Shown one piece after another: positions 1-14,800 of a stretch of DNA of 64,000 bases. A model generated the notes under the pieces. The model saw only the letters and a program-made list of their open reading frames with translations. It made no database searches and was not told the DNA's origin. The translations under genes and the position numbers were made by a program. Positions within the stretch are counted from its first letter, which is position 1. Each line of letters opens with the position of its first letter. The DNA lies in assembly GCF_000002995.4 (NCBI RefSeq), contig NW_025062476.1, positions 10,166,501 to 10,230,500 on the forward strand. Reading direction: 5' to 3'. The stretch is from Brugia malayi. Its lineage: Eukaryota > Nematoda > Chromadorea > Rhabditida > Onchocercidae.

Positions 1-421
1 AGTTTGTTACGTAACAATTTTTCCATCTTTCAAACACACATTTAATATCATCAACGTTAGTCTTATTCAATTTTTGAGAGATATTTATCATTTTGTATAT
101 CAATATTCTTACTATTTTGACCTTTGAATGCTTTATTATGAAATCTGAATTATCACCCAATACTAGTTAGGATCACTTTTATGTTACAATATATTATCTT
201 AAAATACACTCAAAAAAAGTTAAAATGAAGAAAAAGAATTTCTTATTATTTATTTCACAGATATTCCTTTCTTGTCTTTTACTGAAACTTAAATTATGTA
301 ATATAAATTTAAAATTAAATAAATTAGTAGCTTGGAGAGAAAAAAAGATTAGGCATTAATGATTAAGACTTCACTTAAAAAATTTGTTGAACTTTGCTGC
401 AGCTATAAAAAAAAGTGATTG
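1..421. other. Non-coding AT-rich leader
   Basis: AT-rich sequence with no convincing open frame on either strand. Near its right end (about 392-402) is a pyrimidine-rich stretch ending in CTGCAG, which could be a splice or trans-splice acceptor for the GC-richer island that follows. Confidence 0.5.
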
Positions 422-712
422 ATGGTTAGAACGATGTCGATGGTATTTTTTCCAGATGAAGTTACACAGAATTATGGAACTGAAGGAGGAGCATCCGGAG
501 AAGTAGTATGTTCGAGAGGAGGAGCAAAAGGAAGAAAAGCCGGGAATTCGACACCGTCACCGAGAGATGTCTTGCTGCGATCGTCATCACTGCTGTCGTC
601 ACCTGCCGGATTCAATTCGGCGATCGTTCAAGGCACCAGCATCGATACTATCACTAGCACAGTTCCCAGATACATCATATCAGCAACTGTCGCAACTCCT
701 GCCACTGTTTGA
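422..712 (+). CDS. Possible small or partial protein-coding exon (GC-richer island)
   Basis: An ATG at 422 opens a 96-codon frame ending in TGA at 710-712. About 20 bases upstream is an acceptor-like CTGCAG (ends 402). The island is clearly richer in GC than the flanks and its codons look used. The predicted product is rich in Ser, Thr, Gly and Ala, with a basic patch and no domain I recognise. The opposite strand is also partly open (an acidic Ser/Asp-rich frame ending near 476), so the coding strand is uncertain. It may be one exon of a larger gene extending out of the window, a short orphan gene, or an inserted foreign fragment. No function is proposed. Confidence 0.3.
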   Translation: MVRTMSMVFFPDEVTQNYGTEGGASGEVVCSRGGAKGRKAGNSTPSPRDVLLRSSSLLSSPAGFNSAIVQGTSIDTITSTVPRYIISATVATPATV

Positions 713-3517
713 ATCTTTCTTGCTTTTGAAGTACAAGGAAACATTAAGTCAATAGAACTTTAATTTCAGGACAAATAAGAGAAAATATTTTAAAAACTAG
801 AAAATTTTATGGCATTTTTAAACAAAATCTCACGCCCATTATGCATCAGTGATTATTTACAATTTTTAAGAAAAGCAATAAATTTATTAAAAATCGAAAA
901 TGTTGAGCAGTTCATACTTCATTCCCTAAATAATTCTTTACGACATGCTGCATTTTAACCTTTCTGTAAAGATTCGATAAATAAATCTTGAAATTTTCAT
1001 TAAGTTTTGCTTGTCGTATACATTTCATCACTAATAAATAATCACCGAAAGGACAATGAGAGAAAAAATAAGAAATTAACTTCAAAACAAGAAAACCTCA
1101 AGCCATTTTTTCTTTTGCAACTGCCAAAATTGCATTACAAAAGAGCATTTTACCCTTCTAATTGCATTTTACCCTTCTAGTAAGCATCCCCAAAAGCAAT
1201 TAATTCTTATTATTGCTAATTTTTGACTGTTGCTATTAATTCATTATTATTATTATTGCTATTATTATTACTATTACCATTATTATTATAATTATAATGA
1301 TAATTATTACTACTGCCATTGCGCTATTATTATTTCCATGACTGCTACCACTATACTCTGATACTAAATATTGTTTACATATTGCGTGTGCTGTGACATT
1401 ATATTATCATCGATTTTCTTCACCTTCTTTTTTTGCTCGAAAATGGTAGTTTTTCGATGAATTCATGATGCTATACCGAAATGAAAACAAAATGCTTTTA
1501 TGAAGCTAAAACTGCTGGAATTTAGAGAATCTTCTCATGAATAAGTTCATCTTTAGAGAGAATCTTTCATGAATAAATTCATCTTTAACTTATTATCCAC
1601 AGTGATTGAATCGTTATCGATTACAGCTTTTATTATCAACAAATCGCTTAACTATTTATTATTGACAATTGTTTTTCTTGTAGCCAATCATAAAAGAACA
1701 TAATGTTGATGAATTAATGCTTAATATTTAAAAATAGTGAATTTCTGGGTGCTTGTAAATTAATAATGTACTGATACCATATGGTTTTCAAGTATTTAAG
1801 CATTCCTTAGAGATTATCCGATAGTCATAATATTTTGAATATAATTAATGTTCTTGAATTTCCATACATTATGAAGAAACTAGATATCCTGATGAGAATT
1901 AATCAATGGGATTGTTTTTTAAGCTTAAAATTTGTTTGTAAAAGTTCCCGGGGGATTCCCTACTTTTTATCGCTTCCATTATTTCATCGTCGCAAAAATT
2001 CGTTGTCGTTGTAAATTTTTATGGTTGCATCAATGATAGTGAAGAACAGGTATTTTAAATTATTTGAAGTACACCGTAGAAAAATGGTTCAGAGGATTTA
2101 CGTGATCTGTCATGTAGCATTTTTGCCAATTCCAGAAATTTAACTTTCCATTTGTTTGCATTTTTTTGTTCATCGATTTTTCCCTTCTTGCAACATTTCA
2201 TAGGTCAAATTTGATAGATCTGTCAATGTACGGAACGTCGTTGCATCGAATTACATTTACATTAGAGCTTTTAGAATATAAATTTTAATTGCGATGTGAG
2301 AAAAGGTAATCTCGGGTTTCATCAATTATTTACACCATATTAAGTGATTTTTAGTTCTTGCAAACGAATAATCTGTTGTGGCAGATGAAAGAATAATCCT
2401 TGTTGAAGTTAGTGATCGATAATGAAATTTCGAATCTGAATTTTTCAGGTTAAATTAAATTGCCAGAAAAAAAATTAAATTTTTGGATGAAATCGTTTAC
2501 ATTCGAGAAGTCGCATAGGGAATATTTAACAATTTCCGGAAGTGATATGCGGAATCAAAAAGGTAAAAGTAAAGTATTTAGAAAGAAAAAGACTGCTTAT
2601 AACAATCAGTGATCTTTTCGAAGTAACACTTATGGGAGTGTATGTTTGGTGGCAATAGTAAACGATTACAGTTGTGTCTCCGAAATATTCCTTTAAATGT
2701 AAGCTATAATCTTTGCTATAAAATGGTAAAAGAAAAGTGAGGAAGGCGCTTCTTGCCTTTGTCATTTACGCCCAAATAGCATTTAGCATTAATGCATCAG
2801 TAGCACATTTTTTTGTAGACAAATAAGCAAACAAATAATTAGTGTGATGCGAGAATGTAAACAACCATCAATAATTTGAACAGTAAGTTAATTGGTTGGT
2901 GTAATTTGACGACGGTCCACATTTTTCAACTGCTAATGTGTGAACATATCACAATGGGAATTAAATTAGGTGTTGGAATGAGCCATTGTAACACTACTAG
3001 TTAAGTAAACAATTCTATATGTGAATATTGATTTGGTAATTAAGTAAGCAAGCAATATGGTATTAATTAGCACAGTAAATTTATTTTGTCCATATAAAAT
3101 ATCTAAATTCGGTGAAGATATATATATATATATATATGTATGTATTTATTATCGTTGTCCTTATTTACTTAATAATATATAACTTCTAATCACTGCAACA
3201 TTCTTACAATGAATAATTATTATTTTCTACATGTCAAATTAATACTAATGAGAGCCGAGATTATAAACTGTTTATTTCGACTGTTTAGCATTTTCAAATT
3301 GTGCCATATCAGACTTTTGTTCCCTTTCTATCATAATAGCATATTGATAAGGAAAGACTTGAAGAGTGCAAGAAAGAAGACTTAAGGCACTTTTTAAGGC
3401 ATTCTTGCATGGCAGCCAATATATGAAATATAGAATGACAGATAAGAAAAACTTGCAAAAATAAATAGGCCTTTATGCTCTAAATTTTTGTGTGATTCCT
3501 TTAAAAACACACATTAA
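713..3517. other. AT-rich intergenic region
   Basis: About 2.8 kb with no supported gene. It holds an (ATT)n-like stretch at about 1225-1335, a duplicated 'cattttacccttct' segment near 1146-1180, and a short (AT)n run near 3119-3137. A minus-strand open frame at 2526-2765 is leucine- and serine-rich low-complexity translation and is not supported. Confidence 0.5.
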
Positions 3518-3518
3518 A

Positions 3519-3758
<240 letters not shown>

Positions 3759-3760
<2 letters not shown>

Positions 3761-3960
3761 CATGCCAACAATCAGACCGGTGCACTCATATATTCAGAAC
3801 AATAAGGTGTGCGCGCACACACGTACACACACATACGAACACGTATGCACACACACACACACACACACGGACACGTACACAGACACACACAACATGCCAA
3901 CAAACAGACCGGTGCACTCATATACTCAGAACAATAAGTGCACACACACACACACATATA
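3759..3960. repeat. Tandem duplication (132-bp spacing) with internal CA repeats
   Basis: A unit of about 45 bases beginning 'aacatgccaaca' and containing 'cagaccggtgcactcata' occurs at 3759 and again at 3891. Each copy is followed by a CA-rich tract of different length. The copies differ at a few bases. It looks like a duplication of the microsatellite with its flank. Confidence 0.9.
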
Positions 3961-3965
3961 TATAG

Positions 3966-4746
3966 CACGGGATGACTGGAAAGGCGTAGTATATACCACC
4001 CAGCTCTACTTCTCCTTTTCATTTCGATCGAGCATACACATTTCAGAATAGTCGGTGTGAACCCCGGGAGGTGCTGCCACGAGGTGAGGTGTCTCCCTGC
4101 CATTCACAGCTATTTACTTATGCTGTTTGAACTTGCCCTGCCCAGATTTTCTACTGTAAAATTGTCATTCTCGTAACAGAAGTCTTCCATTGATGTAGTG
4201 TGCCTGTAGTAAAGTAGCTCACTTCCAACTTCGACTGTAGGGAGAGAAGCGGGTGAACCACTTCCCACTGATCTTATGGCATAATCTAGGATATGATCTA
4301 TTGGTTATTTTTGAATCGAAGTGATCTATTTGAGTAATTTGATAAGTTAGATCCGTTCAATCTGTCTTCCTTATTTGAAGAAAATCACATCGATTATTGC
4401 TCAATAATGCTATTTTTGAAAGAGAATTTAATTCTTTGAAATTTGTTGAATAAAATTTTTGTTGCAAAATATTTTTAATTTTGTGTCAAAATTTCTATGC
4501 AAGTTTTCAATATATTTGAGAAAGGAAAGAGCTGCGTCATTTTGGTTCAATGTCATTTTCATATCACTTCATTGATCTTTCCCCTACCTTATTAGTCAAC
4601 AAGTTTAAATTTAAAATCTTATTGTTGAAAACTTCTACTGGTCATGCATTATTAATAAATATGATACTGCTTTTAAGTGTAATATTTGCGCCAGTTTGAA
4701 GGAGTTTAAAACTTCGCACCCTAATAAAAGCGATCTTTAATGTTCG
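3966..4746. other. Upstream region of the ras-like gene
   Basis: No gene supported. Positions 3966-4120 are richer in GC than the surroundings and hold 'gtgaaccccgggaggtgctg', which I could not assign to a known element. The rest is AT-rich and should hold the promoter and any non-coding 5' exon of the GTPase gene that starts at 4747. Confidence 0.4.
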
Positions 4747-7700
4747 ATGTCCTCCGGAGGCGGTGGACGTTGGAAGCAGCAGTCACCTCCGGTTCTTCGA
4801 CTAGTCGTTGTCGGCGGTGGCGGTGTTGGCAAATCCGCTTTAACCATCCAGTTTGTACAGGTGTGTAATTGTTGCTGCTATGAATATAAATTAGAAATTA
4901 TCATGAAAGGTACAGAAGATTTCTTTCAGGGAGTGATCTAATGATTTGTCAAAATCTCTTCTAAATTTCATTTACTATACGATTCAGCATATATTTTCAG
5001 TTCATTGTTTTTTCAAAAATTTAAAAAGTTTAACTTTCCATCAGTTCTGTTCTTGCCTAATAAAGACAACGTTTTAGTATAATTTCATTACGTAATCTAT
5101 CCTTTCTATTGGCTTATCAATTTATCATCAGTGTGCTTTTCTTCTTTCATTTATTCTTACGAAAATTAGTCATTTGAGAGTTTATTCTTTTTGTGCAAAA
5201 TGAATAAAATGAAGAATTTAATTTTTTTTTAATATACTATTTTTTGTTAACAAAGAATTTTTAACATATTACAAAATTTAAATGTGCATTTCATACTCCA
5301 ACTTATATTTTACATTAATGTAGTTTTATGAATTCATCACTGGTGCCTTACTACTAACTAGTAATGAATTTTGATAAGTTCTGATAAGTGATAAGTTAGA
5401 GTGATAGGAAGAGCATTTGGTACACTTGTCATTGCTTTCTTCTAATGCAAAAATATCAAAACGGAAGTTAAAATTTGGCGATTAAAAAGGAAAATAGGAG
5501 AAAAAATTCTGTTACTTAGTTGAATAACTTTTTCTTTTTTATCATTATTATCATTTATATTGATAAACGGAAAAAAAGCTTTCGATAGCTTTAGAAAGCT
5601 TTATTTAAAATCTTCATGATATTATCGTTAACTATTTTTGTTAATTAATGCTTACGTGTGGATGAATTTCAGAGACATTTTGTAATGGATTACGATCCAA
5701 CAATTGAGGATTCTTATACCAAACAATGCTTTGTCGATGATGATGTCTGCAAATTAGAAGGTCATTTTTTAGTTTTTTTCAAATTTTAGAAATATTTTAA
5801 TCGGGTATGAAACGAGTTATTGAAATAGATTTCTTCATTCTCTTTCCCTTCCCCTTTTCCTCTTTTTCTTTCCGCAAATGTTTTTCCTGTTTTTCTTTTT
5901 TTACATTCACTGTTCTAAACTCCAGAATTGCATTTTTTTTTTTTTTTTTTTTAAAAAGAAACTCCTATTGATCTCTGTTGTCCTAAAAATTTCAAAATCT
6001 TATGAAAACAAGTTTTCGACTAGCGAAAATTTCAATTAAAGTGAAATTTAAGAAGAAAAATCGCGTAATTATTGTAATATACTGCTTAATAAAAAATTTC
6101 ATATTCAAATTCCTAAGATAATCGATATAGTCATATTTAGCTCAAAAGGCAATTAATTTAGAAATTTGAGAATGTGAATCCTTTGAGTGGAAAAATTTGA
6201 AAATAATCAAATAATATTAAATTCCCAGTGCTTCTGTCAATAGCGCTCAATCCTTGAAATAATTCTGAATCAATTATTTGTTTGATATTAAAGGAAATTA
6301 ATTGAAGATTTTGTATTTAATTTCTTTTTTAAATTTTTAATAATTAATTTATTGTATTCATTTGATTGTTCCTTTTCGTACAAAATCATGCAACAACTGG
6401 ATTATTTCGTCTATTCATCATCTACTCAAGGAATCAATAAGTAATAAAAATTGATGTAATTTGAAATACCTTTCTTTTTATATCTTAAAATTTTGTTATA
6501 TATTTTCCTGAGCAATGGAAAATATTTAGTTTGTTGGTCGGTAACACACTTAGATACAAAAAAAAAAAAAAAATGAAAAGAAATCAATATAATATGTTAT
6601 CAAGGGAAGATGGCAATTTCAATCATTTCTTTCTGGAATCAATCAGGCACAAGTCTTCAACTAGAAAAGATTAACTCCCTTATGACTAAAAATTTATTAC
6701 CAAATTGAAGCACAAAATCAATATATTGGAAGGGTAAATTTTCAAATGAATTGCATTGTTAGCTTGTGAATATTAATTTAAATTCAAATTTCTACAGCTA
6801 TCGATTAACATTGCAGTGCTGGATACGGCTGGCCAAGAGGAATTCAGCACAATGCGAGAACAATATTTACGTTCAGGCAATGGGTTCCTACTGGTTTTCT
6901 CTGTAACTGATCGAAATAGGTTGTTATTTCTGTTTTCCCTAGTAATTTAGGAATGAATTACGGAAATTATTTAGAAATGAAAGTAAGCATAGTTAATTTA
7001 GGAAAGTTTATTTTAGCAAACAAGAATCAATAATAATTAGTTAAGTGCAAGTTTAATTAAATATTGATGTTTTCCAGTTTCACATTGATAATCTGATTAA
7101 AATAAATAGATTATTATGGACCATCAAATAGATGTATATATGATATTTAGTCATATTTGTCTAGCTGTTATCATATTAAGAAGGGAATAATCATGGTAGT
7201 GATAATAGTGATAATTTCTATAATTTCAACAAGTTAGCTTCATTCTTTGCTAAAAACTAAAGCAAATAGCGAGCTAAATAATAGAAATGGAAAATAAAAA
7301 AAAAATTTTTTTCTTATGAGATTGATGAATGCCTTATTTATTGAGTCTAGAAACAAATTGAAATTTGTTTTAATGAATAGTAGAAATGAAGATGGGATAT
7401 TAATAAAGCTGAGACTATTGTTTCATTTGTTGTTATAATAATTACTGAGAGTATAGTTACGGCAGCTTAGGTGACATACGTAGCATTGGTGACAGTAGTG
7501 AGAACAATGATGATAAAGTGATAAGGGATAATGTTACTGTGATTGATATTTGTGTGATTATTTATACTTTCAAATGTTTATTTGTCCTTATCTCTATCAG
7601 TTGCATCATAATGATTTGCATTTCTGTAATCAAAATAATTGCTAACAAATAGTTATACAATGGAACTAAATATAGATAGCATTTTATCAGACTGTTCAAA

Positions 7701-10170
7701 TTTGTTTTGCTTGTCTAATTGATTCATTAAATTTCAATTTCTGGTAGTAGAGCAAATCCAGTCGGCTACTTTTTATTACGACAATTTTTTAAATGTTAGA
7801 AATAGACGAATGGTATGATCAACAAAGTAAACGAACAGCTAAACATATTGATAAATTGTACAAACAGAATAAAAATTTTTCTATTAGAATTTTGAAAAGA
7901 CAAGGTAAAAAGTAGAACGACGACGAGTCATAGCTGATACATTTCTCGGGAAATTTGTTAAAATGTTTGCATTTGATATGATTCGTATAATAAAAGAAGC
8001 CATTTGTTAAAAAGAAAACATGCTAAGAAATGTTTTTTCTGTTTAAATCAAAATTTAAAACCTTTTTATCATATGAATATCAATGAAACATTAAACGGTT
8101 TCCAAAATAAGCTATAATATGTGATCAGAGAGAATAAAGGAATTTTAAATATTATTTAATTAAATTTCTCTTATATCTTTATGTTTCTCAATATTTTCTG
8201 TAATAAACTTCCAAAACATGTACTTAAAATATCTGATGCATCATCGTAATTATAATATAATAATGCTATTAGTGTGCTGATAGCGATAACAATAGTGATG
8301 GAATCATTAAGGGCAACAAAAAAATATTTTTTTTGAAATTTTCTTTAGCTCACTAAGTCATTCCTCTTCCGTTTCTCGTAAGTGTTCTCTTTCACAGTCA
8401 TTAATTACGGAGCAATTAAAAGCCCTCTGAAGTATTTTTTATTAGAGTGATTTAATGATATTGAGAAAGCAGAATGAAAGTAATAACAAAAGAAGATGAA
8501 TTCTTACATAAGTCGCTTGAAGAAATGTGTGAAAATCTTTCAAAATTATAAATTTTAAATCCGTCAAAACTCATTTTTCTTTTGATTTTCATTATTACCT
8601 TCTCAATCCTTTCATTTATAAACTTTTATTTATTTATTTTTTCCTTTTTTAAGATATTTTGCACTTGTTAATTACAAAACTTTAGTTTTACGATTCACTA
8701 TTAAAAATAGGAAGACAAATATCCTATAAGAAATATTTGTCATCGTTAATGATAGTTTAACATAAATAGTGTAAGTAAGTTAACTCCCGAACTATGACGT
8801 TGATTAAGGTCAGTTGGTTCTAGTTGTTTTAAATTTATATTAACTGTTTTAAATTAATTAAATTAATCTTAAATTAATTGTAACTTTTCAAACATAAAAA
8901 AGACATGAAGAAATAGTTACATTATTATCTCCTCACATAATTATTATCTTTGTTTTCCACTTTTATTAGAATTTTTTAAAAATGAGAAACTTCGAATTTG
9001 ACTAATGTTTTCTTTATAGCTTTGAAGAAGCTATCCGGTTATATAAATTGATACTTCGGGTGAAAGATCGGGATGAATTCCCGATAATACTTGTTGGCAA
9101 TAAAGCTGATCTCGACAGTGATAGGCTTGTAAGTATTCCTTCCTTTATCTCTTTACTCAAAATAACTTCAAATATAACTAATGTTTATTTTAACAATTAA
9201 ATGTTTTATTCATCTGATCGGTGATCGGTGATAGTTTATCAAATGCTTGATGCTTGTGTGAATGAAGGACGTTAACAATTAGTGAAGCTATAAATTTGTC
9301 CCATTTTCTATGTCGTAAAATTAAATTATTTGGATGGAAAAGGGGACGATAAAGACTCCCCTGAGGGTGATACTTTAATCTGATACATGAAATTTAAGAT
9401 TACAGAGAACAATGATTGATAAAATTTGAGTGTTGAAAATTGTGGCTGGTAATATGGGTCGGCAGTTTACGATGATTTCGTATCTTTATCTTTCTCCTTT
9501 ATCACGCCGTTCATTTTTCACATTCTTCTTGATAACTGATATACTATCAATTCGTGATGAAGTAATAGAGCGATATGAAAGGGGAAACATCAGATTATCT
9601 TTGTTATTCTTTCATTAATTATTACTTATGGAAATTGAGAGTCAGTCAAATTATCATTTGAAATCATAACTCTTTTATGATTATCTTAAATCATAACTCT
9701 TTTTTAATTTATAATTTTTTTTTTCATAGTTTAGCAAGGTTTTAAGATTTCACGACAAGAAGCAGAAGAATTGGCGAGGAGATTACGAGTACCATATGTG
9801 GAATGTTCCGCGAAACATCGAATGAATGTCGATGAATCGTTTCATAATTTAGTACGCTTGATACGGTTCGCTCATTCATATGAAAGAGTCATTTGACTAA
9901 TTTCTTATCACTAATTAGCTATCAGTTTAATTGATGTAGTTGACGAATGTGACATGATGGAAATTTCAGAATGTAAAATATAAACCTGCTTAAGCATTTA
10001 AGTATCATTACTTAATCAGTCGTTTGAGCAGATCTATTGCTTCTAATTATATTCCCAACAACTTTCTCTACAGAAGCTTTCAACAACAAGAACGACAATC
10101 ATCGGATGGAGTTGACTTAATCCCATCAAAATCAAACTCAAAAAGAAAGCGTTACTGTCGTATACAGTAA
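4747..10170 (+). CDS. ras-1: R-Ras-type small GTPase (ras-1-like)
   Basis: Six exons: 4747-4860, 5673-5760, 6817-6919, 9020-9128, 9735-9865 and 10074-10170, giving 213 aa in continuous frame. All Ras G-motifs are visible: P-loop GGGGVGKS (23-30), switch [10 protein letters not shown] (44-52), DTAGQE with the catalytic Gln (70-75), NKAD (129-132) and ECSAK (161-165). The C-terminus is a basic patch followed by CRIQ, a CAAX box whose terminal Gln predicts farnesylation, so the protein should be membrane-anchored. The N-terminal extension before the P-loop and the [19 protein letters not shown] segment fit R-Ras rather than classical Ras. Family knowledge: R-Ras proteins regulate integrin adhesion and PI3K or Raf-type effectors. 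Intron 3 is long (2.1 kb). The start is the only Met giving the usual family N-terminus; no trans-splice acceptor is obvious just upstream. M-Ras is the main alternative. Confidence 0.93.
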
Positions 10171-11872
10171 TCTCATCATACCGTATCGCGTTCCTACATC
10201 TACTCCCTTTTCCTCAGGAAACTTCAATTCTCTCATCAACTGTGATGTCATTTGCAGTGTTTTTTCTCCTTTTTTATTCATATTACTTCTTATTGTGCAT
10301 ATAACTGATCAATTTGTTACTTGTATTTTGATTGTCATGCTTTGTTTAACATGTGATTGTCATGTTTTGTTTTCTTATATATATATTTTTTTAGTTCCGG
10401 TTTTCTCTTGAATTTCTTTTTGGATTTAATAGCTTCATCAGAGACAATAAAGCATCGAAGCTTACATTACCTTAAAGGAAATCAAAATTCTTTCTGATAG
10501 TTTCAACTCTACTCCTTGTCAATTAGTTGTACCACAGACAAATGTAAATGCTTTTCTAAAAGGATAAAAGGTTCTAAACTTGTAGCATTATAATATCAAA
10601 TTCATTTCTTGCTATATTATTTGGTAGTATTCTATGAAATGATTTATTGTGTTGGATAGGAATTTAGCATTTAATTTAAAAATTTTGAAAAGAGTAAAGT
10701 TTAAAGAGCTGAAGGAATCGACTTAACGACTAATCATTGGCAATAGCTGAAACTTTTGACTGCATATCTGACAATATTACTGTTGTTTTGTGGTTGATGA
10801 TGTGGAATTACTGTCTCTTTTATTACATAAAAAAATTTGTTTAATGTGTTTAAAAAAGAATGAATCTATTTCAGACGAAAGAATTTGGATGTGACTAATG
10901 TTCATATCAATAAAGGTTACCAATTCTGCTAAAATTATTTTCAGGTTCTGCGAGTTTGGCACAGGATGCAATGTGAAACATAATTTGTGTTATATAATTA
11001 GAATTTGGGTAAGGGGTATTGTTAGAGTGGAATTCAATATGTCGGCAAACAGATATTTTGAATTATGTTCAGTAATATTAAAAAAAAATAAATTCCACAT
11101 TTAGCTAATGAGAAAAAAAATAAATTGAAATAATTTGGACAAATATTTAACGAAACTGAAAAATCTGAATCGAATGAAAAAATCCAGAAAAGATGCCGAA
11201 GGTGTATTACAAAACAAAGTGAAATTGGCATGAGAGAAGTGAGGTTTATTAATATTTCTCGTATCAAAAAGCACTGAAATTACAGAATCATAAGTTTTAT
11301 TAATAAATTAACACACAAGTTAATTAAGTGATAAGAACCTGAATTTAGGTTTCAATGGCAATGCTAACAACAATATTATAAGAAAAAAATATCGAGCAGT
11401 GTTCATTCTTAAATTATTACGGCAGAAATATAATCACAAAATGCATGGCACAACGATTGAGAGTCGCGTGGCGAAAAAATGAATGTAAGATTGATGAGAG
11501 TTAGCAAATAAGTGATAAATGCAATTCTTAATTATGAAATTTCAGCAGTTTTCAATAATGAATGGCTTTCATTAAAAACATACCAAATTATGTTTAGAGA
11601 ATAAAATTTTTCATTTAGTAGTAATATTTCATTATATTTAAAAGCCGAAAAAAGGATGTATGGAATAAAGATGATGAAAGTTAATGAAATAAATGAGTAT
11701 GTCAGTTTTCAGTTATCTATAATTTATGAATGAAATGTTTATGAATTATTGGTTTCAAAGTTTTCATCAACATGCAATAATGATGATTATTAATTATTAC
11801 GACAAAATTAAATAGCACAAAATATTAAATTGAGCAGATTTGTATATAGCATTTTTGTACGTATGAGAGAGA
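10171..11872. other. 3' flank of the ras-like gene and intergenic sequence
   Basis: Contains the 3' UTR of the GTPase gene and AT-rich spacer up to the stop codon of the convergent minus-strand gene. Open frames near 10777-11267 on both strands are Phe/Ile/Asn-rich and have no splice support. I see no gene here. Confidence 0.5.
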
Positions 11873-14800
11873 TCATGCAAATATTTTAGCTGGAGTTCCA
11901 CGTGCAACTTGAATAACGTGATCGGCAACATTACCTCGTAATGTCCAGGCCAGTGATCGTAATGAAATTCCACGTTCACAAATCGTTCGTGGCACATTAA
12001 CTGGTACCACGGTTTTTCGCGTATTCACCTGGAATAATTCATGATTGCAAAGATAAAAGAGTTAAAAATGAAAGTTAGCATTTATGAAATACGGAAATTA
12101 TTGCATCTTTTCTACACATTTTAGGATTTATTTAATAAGTGACACCATTAGGAGACACCGTTCGAAATATTTTACATTTCAGGAATGTTCAATAAATATC
12201 CTGAAAACTCTGCAATGAAATGAAAGTTGAAAGCTCAAAATACCTCAATCATATGTATGATAATTTTATCCATCATTGTTGAATGTCCTCTCTTCCAATT
12301 CCCTGGATCATTCCCAAACACAGGCACGTATAAAAATCTATAAGTACTTCTTATCAATATTAAATGTTGGTTTCAGAAGATTAGCTAGAATTCTATGGAA
12401 TAAATTACATTTAGATATCAATCAAAGAAGGGAAATCTTGAGTTTTCAAGAATTATTCAATATAACTGGAAATTTTATAAAAATACTGTGAATGTTACTG
12501 ACAGTTCTTTGATTCATTCTCTTCGAAGTCTTTATTGCAGTAATTAGGATTTGATCATTAATTATTTCTAATTGATCTGATATCACCTTAATGTCTAATC
12601 CAGGTGCATTACATAGTTATTTATTATCTTCGTATGAAACAAATCATTACTTATCAGTAGCTAATATGGCAGTGTACATGCCACAATTTCCTCTTCTGTC
12701 CTTATCCAAATATGCTGGCAGATCAATTAACATCACTTCATCACGGAATTTTTTAAACAATTCAGCGTCCAAATAAGCCCTCATATCTTTATCCAACGTT
12801 GGTATTACCAATATCTAAAATAGTTTATTATAATACTAAAGTAAAAAAAAAAATCCCAATGATGCCTATTTCTAAACTTAATAATAAAGAAATATTAATA
12901 GCTACAGTGATGCATAAATTACAATTAAGAACAGCAACTTAACAAATTTCATTCCTGTGATGTACAACGAAAACTCTCGATAACATCTAACAAATTTCAT
13001 ATTTCGTTGAGATTAATTCTGATTTCTGCGACATTTTTTTCATTAACCTCGATTTCAAGACCAAATTTTACTTCGAACTTTAAAATTACTGAAATGAAAG
13101 AGTTGTACTGTCTAAAAAAAGTTTTGACCTGATCATCAATGAAAGACATAACGTCATCCAGTCGTAACTGTGTCGTATTCATTGGATTATCCACAATGGT
13201 CACCTATACTGATAATAGATTTGCTTTTATCAAATCAAGTCAAGGTAATGAATAGGAAGGAATATTGGAATGAAGAAAGTGTTACAAATATCATAACAGG
13301 TATCAATAATTACAAAGAAATTTAGAAAAAGAAATGAAAGAAAAGAAATCCAATTTTACACTCCGTCTATTCAATAAATTTCGTAAAAATTATGAGAGAG
13401 AAATATCTTTAAAATGACTTTTGATACTTGCATTTCAATAGTTGAAGAAATAAATGGCTGAAATTATATATGTGTATATATCCTGAAACTGATGAATGCC
13501 GTGAAATGCACGTGATGCCGAACAGGAATTTCAAACTTAACAATATCAAATCAAAATTCTCGTAAGATAATTTAATTAAAAGACAAATACCTTCCTGAAA
13601 GCGTTGAAGAGCTTAATCATAATAGCCCATTCTGGTACTTTTCCTTGATTTTCATCCAGTACTCTCTATAAACGAGAAAATATTTCCGACAAATGCATAT
13701 GTGTTAGTAATTCTGAACCATTTCAAGTGACATTTACAATGTTTGATTACAGCAGGAAGCGATCAAAATATTTTAAGTATTTTCAGGAGTTGTTTAAAAT
13801 CCCAAAGAAAAATAAATTTATTCACTGGTCATTTTCAACTTCGAAAACCCCTGCAATTTTCTAACTGAATTATAAATTCTGGATTAAACCTCATGGATAA
13901 ATGAAAGTTTACGTAACAATAAAATTACTGGCACAGATATTGCAAATCTTTTCATTACAAAGCAGTAGTTCCAAAATTCATTACAGACCTTATCAATGAT
14001 AGCTCTGTTGATACCGTTATCGACAACGTGCTGTGCGGAAAGTATCAGTTCTAATTCTTTCTTATCAACGCGTATTTTATAATCCTCAATGAATCGCTTA
14101 ATACTTTCATCGATTTGTCTTGCGGCAATCGTTGCAAAATTAGGAGGCCTCGAATTGATTTCGTTTTACAAATAATTCCTATCACTTATTTCAAAGTATA
14201 GATTATAAATGCTCTTTAATCTTTACGCTTCTTTGACGCATTTTTTATTTCAATAATTGTGAATTTCTCCGATTCAAATAGGAAAGCAATCATTTTAGAA
14301 CCAGTCTTCGAATTAAATCCATCAAGTCCGCTTCATTGGTAAATATATTATCATAACATTTTGTATTTTAGGCCAAAGAAAAAAAAAAAAACAAAACCAT
14401 GTTCTGATTAACATACTGTAGAGTTAGGCTTTTAAAGTCATTGACCTCTACTAGTAATGTTTTCAAGCCCCACTTGAAGTTGTTAAGCATATTTTTTACA
14501 TTAAGCATGTCTTATAGGTGAATTTAATCTTTTTAATGAAATTGAATTTTCCGAAAATGCTTCGAGAAAGAAAGAAGAGAAAGGGAAAAAAATCGTATCA
14601 AAAACAAAAAGAAAAAAAATTCACCTATAAGAAAATTTCACAAGTTGTCGTACACCAAATGGTGCAAAATCTCTGATGTTAATATCATAGACGGATGCCT
14701 GAATCAAAGCATCTAATGGTAAACGTGATTTCACGGACGGACTTCTTCCATCCAAATATGGTAATGTATGCTTATCAGCAAGTATTACCACATTATCATG

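Noticed and set aside
2526..2765. 79-codon minus-strand frame
   Set aside because: No recognisable motif or exon partner; composition typical of chance frames in this genome.
10777..11267. Several overlapping open frames after the ras-like gene
   Set aside because: Low-complexity composition, overlapping both strands, no acceptor/donor pairs that keep a frame.
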